Shown here: positions 34,570 through 46,500 of the stretch, one piece after another
Position numbering within the stretch: the first letter of the stretch is position 1
Layout: every line of letters starts with the position of its first letter
Assembly: GCF_932274485.2 (NCBI RefSeq)
Contig: NC_065881.2
Span: 54,694,702-54,758,701 of the forward strand
From: Patella vulgata
Lineage: Eukaryota > Mollusca > Gastropoda > Patellidae
Length of the DNA: 64,000 nt
Direction of reading: 5' to 3'
Notes under the pieces: model-generated
What the model saw: only the letters and a program-made list of their open reading frames with translations
The model's database searches: none
What the model was told of the DNA's origin: nothing
Program-made: the position numbers and the translations under genes

Positions 34570-37500
34570 ATGGAGAAATTAACTGATATTGAGCTAACTA
34601 GTATTGATACTACAGATCCTAAACCAAGATCTTTTTATGATGCTTCAGCTATTCTTATTCAGGTAATATATTGTTTTGATTTTTTTTTAGTTGAAACAAG
34701 AACAAAGCCATGAATGGTTTTTTTTATACGCCCACATTGAAATGTGGACGTATATTGCCGTCGCCCCCGTATGTCAGTATGTCTGTCCGCCCGTCCATCG
34801 TACAAAATTTCTTGTGAACACTCCAATGCCAAAAGTTATCATCCAGTTGTTTTAAAATTGATATATGTTGTTTACATTAGTGAGATGAAAAAGCATATTT
34901 AATTTCAATAATTTCCGTTTATTACTTCTAGAGTTATGGCTCGTGTTTCACTTTGTTGAACCTTGGTAACGCGCTCATGCCAAAAGTTAACATCCAATCT
35001 TTGTGAAATTTATATGCAATATTAGGGAAACAAAGAAGCCTATTGAATTTCAGCAATTTCCGTGTATTACTTCTAGAGTTATGACCCTTGTTTCACTTTG
35101 TTTAACCTTGTGAACACTCTAACGCCAAAAGTTATCATCCTATCTTTGTGAAATTTATATGCATTATTTAAATTAGTGAAAAGAAGCCTATTGAATTTCC
35201 GCAATTTCTGTTTATTACGTCTAAAGTTATGGCCCGTGTATCTGTGAATGCTCTAACGCCAAAAGTTATCACCCAATCTTAGTGAAACTTATATGCATGA
35301 TTTAAATTAGTGAAACGAAGAACTTCAAGAAGCCAATTTAATTTTAATAATTTCTGTTCATTACGTCTAGAGTTATGGCCCTTGTTTTACTTTATTGAAC
35401 CTTGTGAACGTAACGCCAAACGTTATCATCCGATCTTTTCGAAATTGATATGCCTTATTTAAATTAGTGAAACGAAGAAGCCTATTGAATTTCAGCAATT
35501 TCTTTTTATTATGTCTAGAGTTATAGCCCCTTTTTCACTTTATTGAACGTTGTGAACGCTGTAACATCAAAAGTTATCTGCTGATCTGTATGAAATTTTC
35601 ATGTGTCATTTAAATTAGTAAAGGGAAGAAGCCTATTGAATTTCATCAATTTCCGTTTATTACTTCTAGAGTTATGGCCCTTGTCTATTGAATTTCAGCA
35701 ATTTCCGTCAATAATTTCAAGAGTTATGGTGGTTGTGCACCTTGTGAACATTTGAATGACAAAATTGATCATCTGATCTGTATGAAATTTATATGCATTA
35801 TTTAAATTAGTAAAACGAAAAAGCCTGTCAAATTTTGTAGTTTACTTCCAGAGTTGAGACCTTTGTTTCAGTTTGTAGAACCTTGTGAACCTTCAAACGA
35901 CAAATATTATAATCTGATCTGTATGGAACTGTCTTGTAAAGGCCCCCAATTACCTACAAAGGAATAAATATGCGACAACCCATGTCGACAGCTCAGACGA
36001 TTTAGCTGCTGTGGGCGTATGTTTGATTGCCTGGCAACCTATCTTTTTTTTTTATACGCCCACATTTTATGTGATTAAAAACAAAGTCATTGGTATCATC
36101 TAAACCATCTTTGACAGCATATAGTTGTAATTTTTAGCCCAGAATACAAAATAAGTGGGGAATGTATGTATCAAGGACGTCACCATCCTGTCACATATAC
36201 AGCTTGTGAACCAGAAAAACTTTCAATGGAATTTTTTTGATAGTTGGATATTATAAAATTTGCTCCACAGGAATTTATTGACATTGATATAGTGAGCTAA
36301 CAGCCTAACACACCTGATGAGGTCTTGAGAGACCCCTGTCTATGTTTTGAAATTACAAGAATTTTTTTTAAAACTTTTTAATTTTAATATTATAGGAGGA
36401 TGATATTGAAACACCATATGGAAACATGCATGTTGCTATTCAAGGTGATAGATCCAAGATGCCTATTGTAACCTTTCATGACATCGGGTTAAATCGTAAG
36501 TACATTATTCTGTTAAAGGGGCATTATGGGAGATTAGATAAAGAGGTGGCAGTTTTCAGTCAAATTGATCCCCTCTAAACCGAGATATTAGCTTTTTAAT
36601 TTTAAGCCTAGCCTCGATCATCATTACTAAAGTCGGTACGATAAAAAACATGTCTTGATTGTCCATTTTTGGATTAAATCATCAATGAGCGTTGAGAACC
36701 AAATCAAATTCAAATCCAGTAAATATCACCGGCTAGCAATGACATCGAGAGTTGATTATGGTCTGGATAAGTTAATTAATGTCTAATTAATAAGTTAGAT
36801 AATATTTCAGACCTAAAGAAAGACCCTCAATGGGCAGATTTAGCTCTTGCATAATGTATGTTTAAATAATGATAATTTTAAATAGACTGTAAAATATTGT
36901 ATGGTGTTAAATCAACCAATGATGAATATCAGAATTTCAACCAAGGTCATTTGCTTGAAATTTCCCATTTAAAAACATATAATCATGAATTTACTATTTT
37001 TACTGGAAAAGCTTACTGGCATTGTATGGGAGTAAGTTTAGTAACAGAAAACTAAAAGACAATGATGTCAATTGTATTAGTACTAGATTTTTTAAAAATT
37101 TGATATACCATTAATTAATTTATTTCAAACATTTCAGAATTTTGATTTGACTAGTTTCGTTTTAACACTTTACATTTTTTGCAGATGTGACATGTTTCCA
37201 AGGATTTTTCAGTTTCTCTGAAATGCAGCCAATACTTCACCACTTCAGTGTTTACCACATAAATGCTCCTGGACAGGAAGAAGGTGCCCTTCATTTGAAA
37301 CCTGAGTAAGTATAACAATTTTGAAGATAAAAATTTGTGGATATATCTAGCATTTCTCTTGATATGATTTGTGGGAATGACCTGAAGAAATAGAATACAT
37401 GTAATTCTTAAGTTGGCTATAAAAAATATATTAGAAGCGACGATGTTAGTTTAGTGATTTTCATTTTTGTTAGTTTGCAGTTTGAATATAATAATATTGC

Positions 37501-40500
37501 ATGAGCAGTTTAACTCTGAAGATTTTCCGCGTCTATGAAATTATAATTCATTTGCTGAAATCATGATATCAGTTATAGAATAGATGAAACCAGGCATAAT
37601 TTGTATGTAAAATATATTAACTTTGTCCTTATGAATAAGAATCTTATAAACTATGTGTGCTATTTCCAAATTGCTTGTCAACAGACATGATGCATTGGGT
37701 AATCCTGATTCTCTGGGTAACAGGTAGGTTAGACAAAGTGAATCTCCTTGTAGCACCAGTTTTTCTTGCAGTTTATTATTTTCAATTTCTTCCAACACCC
37801 AAAATAAAAAGTACTATGTATTTCTTCAGCACTTCAATCACCATCTTGAATCATACTGTAGTTTTAATATGTTAGTCTCTTCCTTCTGTTTCAAATATCT
37901 GAAAGATCTTATTAGATGCATGTAATAATTAATTAGATATTACATTTATTTCCTAATTTTCAACAAAATTAATCCAAATAATCAATGAAACTAGTTTCAT
38001 GTTATGATAATTTTGCAAATGAGGATGTACATAATACTGTAGGTCAAGGTGCTAGACGCAGGGATTAGTTTTTGATTGAAATCTCTATTCTTGATCCACT
38101 GTAGTTTGTTAGTTTTTCAACGATGCATATAGACTACCAATTAAACCAAATGTTGATTGAACAACTTGTTACATACATTTGACGATTAAAGTTATGTTAT
38201 TATTAAAACATAAATAATAAATTATGACTGTTTGATTTGGTCTCAACCACTTAGACAAAATGTTGATTGAACAACCTCTTAAATACATTTGAAGCTTTTT
38301 TTTATATTATTATTAACACATAGATAAAAAATATGAAGGTTTGGTTTGGACTCAAATTGCAACATCTTATGACTGTCAAATGCACAAATATTTCATTGCA
38401 CTACAGATTAAAACTACCATAATTTGACTGAGAGTAGAGATATCTTTGGCCTTATTTTAATAAAGCTTAAAATGGGACGACCATGGTAAACAAGCTGTAG
38501 TAGTACATCCTGGTCTTGGTTATAGTAGATATAGTAAAATATTTTTAGCTCCAGCAGTCCAGGATTATGGTTTGATATGCAAATGCATTATTTGCCTTCT
38601 TTGTTGCATGTCCTTTGTATGCATTTTTTTGTGGTTTTTTTTATAAATGTTTCGGTTTTTGTATTCCATCTTGCTTTTCAGTTCACCTCTCATATCGGTC
38701 CTTGTAGTTTTAGTCATTTGTTTTGGATAAAAATATAGTGTTTCAAATGACCTCGAACATCAGACGATCACACACAGTTACAGCCGTTACTTTTTATTAT
38801 GGATGATGTATTGTTTTGTGGCATTTCATTTCATATATTATGTACACATGATTGCCATAGGGCAAATAATGAAAAATGTCTAACCCATTATGCTAGAATA
38901 GAATCAACATTTTAGTAGATTTGTTGAATAATGCTGTAAAAATACTAATATTTTTGCTTTCTAATAAATTGTATTAAATTTTCTTAAAAGGATGTTTTTT
39001 ATGGTTTAGTTTTTCTTATTATTTGTTTATGATTTATTTTGTATCTTTTCAAAAGAAAATTGAATGTTTATTAAATAGGTTAAACAAATGTAAAATTCAG
39101 AAAGCCCTTTATATTAATCATTATTGTTATGATTACCTGGTATATTATTTATGATATAATAAACAATATAATTTTGTAATTTGGTTTATTTCATTAAATG
39201 AAAACTTAAGTAATTACTGAAATGTCACATTCTTTCTCAAATGCACTGGTTTTCCATAAAAAACCTCCCCCAAAAAACAGATTAAAATCTAAACCAGTGT
39301 GAAAGAATGTGAAAAAAATATTATCATCCAACTTTCTTTGGCAATATCTTGTCATAGTTGAAATGGCTGTTATCAGGTTAATGCATTCAACTATGCCACA
39401 TAATTTATTGCTCCATTTTGTATTTGATGTTTATATTGTTTTCTGTGAGCATAAAATATTTATGAATTCCAAGTTTGTTATAAATTATTCATTCAAACTA
39501 TATTTATTACTAACAACATATATCAATGTACTTGATTGTCTATCTTTATAATTAACTAATCATATGCAGCTGTTTATAAGTTTGTTTTTTTCATTTATTA
39601 AGGTTTGTTTATCCGACCATGGATCAATTAGCGGAAGCAGTTCATCATGTTGTAGAGCATTATGGGTAAGCCTTATTTTGAAACTAATCTCTGTGATGAA
39701 TTTACTAGATTACTAAGTTGATTAAGAGATTAAGCTGTTGAATACATTATATAAACTACAAAGTAAGTTTATATATGATGAATTTACTAGATTACTAAGT
39801 TGATTAACAAATGAAGCTGTTGATTGCATTATATAAACTGCATTATATAATTGATTAGGGCCACACCTAGTGATTTCTTTATTTTATAAATGTTATTTTT
39901 AGAATGAAGAGATTTATTGGATTTGGTGTTGGAGCTGGAGCAAATATTTTAAGTCGATATGCTGTGAGTAATTTATTATAATTACCATTTAATCTTTTAT
40001 TTTGTTTTTGGATTGTTGCAATAGTAGTTACTCTGAAAATGATTGAGGCTACAGTTATCAATGAATGTTTCAAGTCTGATCCTGGTGTGAAGAATTGAGG
40101 TCACGGGAGAATGAACACAATAAATATTCAACTTTCCAAGACCTATGGGAGCAGCGGTGGCTCAGTGAGAAAGATGTTGGTTTGCTGACCTGAAGTTCTT
40201 GTGTATTCTATCCCCATGTTGGCCGAGAAAGTTCATGATTTTCTAGCGTGCTGTGTGGGTATATTTTTTAAAACATGGTGAGATTGCATTAGGAAAAGTC
40301 CACAAAGTTCATACATGTATTTGCGAGGGGAAGTTTCTCTGTTGCTCTATTTGATATGTTGTGTCAATATTTTTTAGCTGAGTCATCCTGATAGTATTGA
40401 TTCTTTGGCTTTGGTTAATGCAACAGCAACACCGGCAGGCTGGATTGAATGGGGATACCAAAAGGTGAGCTTTATTATATTTTTAGTTTATATATTTTTG

Positions 40501-43500
40501 TTCTTCTCTGTCTGTCTTTCCTATTTGCACTCAACTTGCATGTCTAATTTCTGGTTGGATTTTTGTCAAAGTTTTGGAAACCATCATTAGGCTACTGTGG
40601 CGGAGATGGTTCATATGAATTTTGAACGATTTAAAAAACTGTTACCAGAGTTATTGCATGAGTGATAAAAGTTTTGTTTAAAGTGCAGTACTTGGCTATA
40701 GAAGGTTTATTGCTCCTGACCTGTATCTTAGGTGTAAAATATAAATTGCCAGTCTATGAAAATTTTTACCAACATTTTGTTGTTTTATTTTTCGTTTGGT
40801 GAGTTTTTGCCAAATCATTTCCTCAATTATTTATAAACATACGTTCCAATACTCACATTACAGTATTAAACATATAACATGGTTAGCATGTGCGCGTTGA
40901 AGATCTTTCATTGAGTCGACTATCGTGGTTTCGATTCCCTTGTACGTGACAAGGAGTAGGGGTCGCCTGTCCAACCTCGTGGGATTTCTCCAGGTCCTTC
41001 GGTTTCCTCCCACTGCTAAAGACCCCTACGCACAAGTGGATTATTGAAATAAAATTTAACTATATGTTAGTCCCGAAATGACCTAGTCATTAGTCTCTCC
41101 CTAAACCTGAGGATTTATTTTGTGGAATGACAATATGTCTTTAAGTTGAAATAACTTATTTATATCCCATGCAGAATGAAGTTAGGAAGGGATATTGAAA
41201 TGGGGTCCACCTGTCCTGATTTCGTTTCCAGAGCATATCTCATAAAGAGTTCAAGATATCTTTTTGAAACTTTGTACACTCATCAACCTATTACAGTAGT
41301 TGTGCCTTTTGCTATTTAGGATTTTCTTGGATATATATTTTTTTGTGTTTCCATGGAAACAAATTTGACTTAGTTTTTGGTGTACAATTTTGTTATAGGA
41401 GCATATCTCATAAACCATTCAAGATATCTTCATGAAACTTTGTACAAACATCAACCTATTATTACAGTACATGTAGTTGTGCCTTTTGCTAATTTGGAAT
41501 TTCTCAGATTTATATTTTTTGTGTTTCCATGGAAATCTTTTCTTGATAAAATAAAGTATATAAGTTTTTCACAGATACATGCAACAGCCAAAATATCTTT
41601 TATGGAAATTAATGTCAGAAGATCATTTGTTCAGTTTTTATACACCCACATTGTCTTGAGTCATATATTGCCGTCGCCCCCGTCCATCGGTCCTTTGGTC
41701 CATCTGTCGTCCACAATTTCTTGTGAACACTCTATAGACTACATTTATCATCTGATTGTTTTGAAATTGATATATGTTGTTACCATCAGTGAGATGAAGA
41801 ATACTAAATTTCTGTTAATTTCTTCTGGAGTTATGGCCCTTGTTTCACGTTATTGCACCTTGTGAACACTAACAACAAAAATTATCATCCGATCTGTATG
41901 AAATTTATATGCATTATTTAAATTAGTGAAACGAAGAAGCCTATTGAATTTGAGCAATTTCCATTAATTATGCCTAGAGTTATGGCCCTTGTTCTATTTT
42001 GTTGAACATTGTGTACCCTCGAATGACAAAAGTCATGATCCGATCTATATGGAATGTATATGCATTATTTAAGTTAGTAAAACGAAAAAGCCTGTCAAAT
42101 TTCAAAAATTTCTGTAGATTACTTCCAGAGTTGAGACCCTTGTTTCAGTTTATTGAACCTTGTGAACCCTCAAACGGCAAAAATTATAATCTGATCTGTA
42201 TGGAACTGTATTGTAAAGTTCCCCAATTACCTACAAAGGAATAAATATGCAACAACCCTTGTCGACCAGTCGGACGATTTAGCTGCTGTGGGCGTATGTT
42301 TCATTGCCTGGCAACCTATCTTTATTATATATATCCACATGGAAATCTGGCTGGTTTTTTTGCTGTTGGCCATTCTTGATATAACAGTTCAAAAATAGAT
42401 GATAAAAAAAAAGAAAATATTGAAAATTTCTGTCAAATTAATTTATTCTGAACGAAGTTATCAGTGTTGGAAGTTTGAACTAGAAATAGGTATCAAGTAT
42501 CAACTGTGTCTGCACTGTCTCTGAGAACTGCCGATCGTTTGACAGACAATAACTTAGCCCACATAATCTTGATTATCAAGTAACATCTTGAATGCCTACG
42601 GTACCCTCGATTATCAGTCCTTTCATTCGCAGTTACCGGGAGTGACGCCAGTGATTAACGGTAAATGTCCGCTTGGTCAGCCATTTAATGATTTAATTAT
42701 TAAATGGACGACTGTTTAAATCTAAGCTGTATCCAAGCCATCCGAGGGTCTACAGAGTTGATTTTGGGCATGTTATGTAAATAAAGGTCTAATTGATAAT
42801 TTCTATAACAATTGAAGCTTATAGAAAGACTTGCAATAGGCATATTTGAAAAATCTTGTGGATGCTTTAGAGACCATAGTTATCATCTCATTGATTTTAT
42901 ATTTATACACTGTGTTTATGCCTCTCTATATTATCGTATCGATTGACTTTAGATTGATACACAAAGTTTAAGGTCTTGAGATGAACAAGTATATAGATTT
43001 TCAATAATTTTTGAAAACTTGAACGGCTAAATCCAGGATATTAAGTGTTTTGTATGTTAGCATAGGCCAAACAATTTCTAATGATTTTCTGATAATTACT
43101 TAATGAGTTGTAATGTTACTCTTAATCAGATTTTAGTGTATTATAAATGTTTCATGACCAACAAAAGTAAAATTTGCGACAACTCTTGTTAACTGCCCGA
43201 ACGATTTAGCTGCTGTGGGCGTATGTTTCATTGCCTGGCAACCTATCTTATGCATTATTTATTAGTATTATGGTAAAATGAAGAAGCCTATATAAGTTTC
43301 AACAATTTATATACATAACTTAAAAAGTTATCGTCCTAGTTTCAATTTGTTAATCATTGTGAATGCTCTGCTGAGTACTCTGACAAAAGTTGTCATCATT
43401 TGATCTGTATGAAACTGATTTTTTAGTGTCTTGTAAAAGAATAAATTTACAACAACCTTTGTTGACTGCATGGATGATTTAGCTGCTGTGGGCATATGTT

Positions 43501-46500
43501 TCGCTGCCTGGCAACCTATCTTCACTGCAATCAATAACATAGACATTTACAATTCTTTTGGGCCTGACCTGGGGTCTATCCAATTGCCTGTACTTTAGAT
43601 TCTTTCCCTAAGTTCTATACGAATGCAGTGATTTGATTTGCTCTCCAAACAGCATAAAAAATTAATTAAACAGTTAAAATTTATTTTTTGTTTTTTAGAT
43701 GAATTCCTGGTATCTATTTAGTGGGCAAGTGACTAATTTCACAGAAGAATATCTACTGTGGCATTGGTTTGGAAAGGTGATTGTTAATTTTACAAATTGT
43801 TAACCTTTTCATTACTTGGAACTTGGTCCCATTATATTAATATGCATAGTTTTAGATTGACCGATGAGTTTGTTTTTGTCATTTTTTTCTTGGACTGGAT
43901 CCCAGTCAGTGTTTTGTGGCTACTATCTGTCAAACAAATCAACTTGCCTGGATGATTTTGACAATATCTCAACAGTCAATTGCCATGTAGATGTGCTCAT
44001 GTGCATTTTGTAAAGATTAATATTTTAGAGTCGGGGAACATTTTTTGTGGGGTTGCGGCGGACTACTCTGAAACTTTTGAATAAATGCTATGTTTTCATG
44101 AAAAGCATATATGAGGGCTGACTGAAAAGTTCTAAGCCTGAAAAGGATAGATTGATTGGGTTGAAACAAACTTTTGCCACCAAAAAGTACAATCATTGAA
44201 TGTATCATAGACAGAAGAACTATGACTATAGTGTTATTACTGTCTTCGTACCAGACCATCTTGTGAACCTACTCTTTTAAATCACCAGAAATGAACAAAC
44301 TGGCTATAGGGCAACCATCTTGTACCTGCAACTGAACAGACTAACCCCAACACAAATACATGTCGACATGTTCTCCACAGTAAAAGAGAGAGTCTTGGCG
44401 ATGACCCACATCCTGAAAGGCCATCAACAGCAACCATTTAAGAATGGTGCATGACATGGTGATGACTGATCGACTATTGACCACTCAACATATTGCCAAA
44501 AAGTTGGAAACCACTGTTTTAGAGCATAATGTGAGGAATGTGGAACTCATTGGCTCAATTGAGTTAAACTAAGTAATGAATGCTTACCGACAATGGCAAG
44601 AAATGTTGCTGTCATATAGCTAAGACATTTTGTATTTCAGTAAAATTATATAGCATTCTTCATAAATTCCAAACCAGTCTTTAAAGTCGAAAAATTTGCT
44701 TACAACTAATACAAGATTATATACAACTGTGCTGTTTTTGTTTGCAGAAAACAAGATGGGAGAATCATGATTTGATCACCTGTTATAAAGAATACATGAA
44801 GTCTGTAAATGCCCAGAATTTAGGTCTATTCATCGAATCTTATCTGAAGTAAGGACTTGTATTTTAAAGGCAGAAAAGCCAGAGTGTTAACATATGTTAA
44901 AAGTCAAAATCTACATTTTTTTAATGTAAATACTCTTCTTTCTATGTAATTAAAGATGGGTTCCCGCGTACAAACTGGGTGATTTAATAGTATATATGGA
45001 CTGAAAACATATTCAAACTAATTAATTTGTCATAACTTTGCTTCAAATCCTTCTCAAACATTGTAATTGCGAAGGAATGTACTGCTATAAAAATTCAATC
45101 AAGCCAGGTCATGTTTACGTCACGTGACTTACCTCTCTTGGAAGTCAGGAGAATTCATTGCATACATAAGACAATGTTGTCTTTAATCGCTTACTATTTA
45201 TTACAAATATCGAATCCTAATTAAATTCTCGGATTATCCACTACCCGCGTCTTTTTTCGTCATTTTTATCTCAGAAGGTGTTGTACGTCTAACTCTTCAT
45301 AAAGTTTATCAACTTGTACATCAAGCGCTCAATGTTCGTGTGTGACCTTTGACATCACGCGTGCAGAAATTCCTAATCGTCGGGCTGTTGATTAGGGGAA
45401 CCCTTACATTTTTGTCCTGTATACGCTCCATGAGTGTTTTTCGGGGAATCCAGTATTTTTCTAGTAAGATTGGATATCTCTACTTTCCATATATACCAAA
45501 ATTACCATTCTTTTATTGGAAAAAATCACCCCATAAATACTTTTCTGGGAACCCATCTTTAAGCTGCAAATGAGTATTACAAAATACCCAGTAATGTGGA
45601 ATGGACTGGCTGGTACAAAAAGGCACAATTGTTATTACTTAATTTGTCATGGAGATAAATAAGGTAGTACCAGTGTAAAATCAATAAAAACTGAATAAAA
45701 TGTTATGTAATAAAAGTATTTTAGATTGGGTAAGGCCTTGAATACCACAAGATGTTAAACAGCAGTATGTGATCCCCTTTCATGTGATATTCTTTTCTTT
45801 TATTATGATTCAGCTTTTATAAATATGATAAATGTATTTTATGTTACAGACGTTCAGATTTAGGAATTGTGCGAGAGATGGATCTGATGAAAAAAGCTGC
45901 TTCTAGAACAATCAAGTAAGTGGAGGAAGATGGTTTATATATTGTGCTCAAACTTGGTTTAAAGTTTTTATCTTCTGCATATTAAGATTGGAAGTTGTCT
46001 TTAGTTTACTATTTAATTTCAAATATGAAGTACAGTAGAAAGATATAATTAATTACATATATTTATTGTTTCAGATGTCGTTCATTGGTTTTAGTTGGTG
46101 ATAGTTCTCCTCATATAGATGAAGTAGTTGACATGAATGGTAAAATGGATCCATCAGAAACAGATTTTATGAAGGTTTTTATCTTTCATGTTTTGAGTTA
46201 TGTTACAGACCACAGAATTGTGACGTGTATCCTAATAATGATTAACTAATTATATATAATGACAAGACTAACTGCATACTAAGAATAAACATGCACTACA
46301 CTTTTGAGATACGTGAACTCATGCTCCTAACCCTGAGCCACATGAAATTTCTCCAATTCTTCAAGAGCAGTGTGTTGAATTGTGAAATAATAGTATGCCA
46401 TATGTTATCCCAAAATGATGTACTTTTAGCTAGTTAAATATTTTGAATTTTAAATCTCCTGAACATGAGACTGGAACTATTTAGAAAAGTCTTTAGGAAT

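Noticed and set aside
41377-41865. Plus-strand open frame of 162 codons
   Set aside because: It crosses from a family M repeat into the head of a family A element and has no homologous frame in the other copies.
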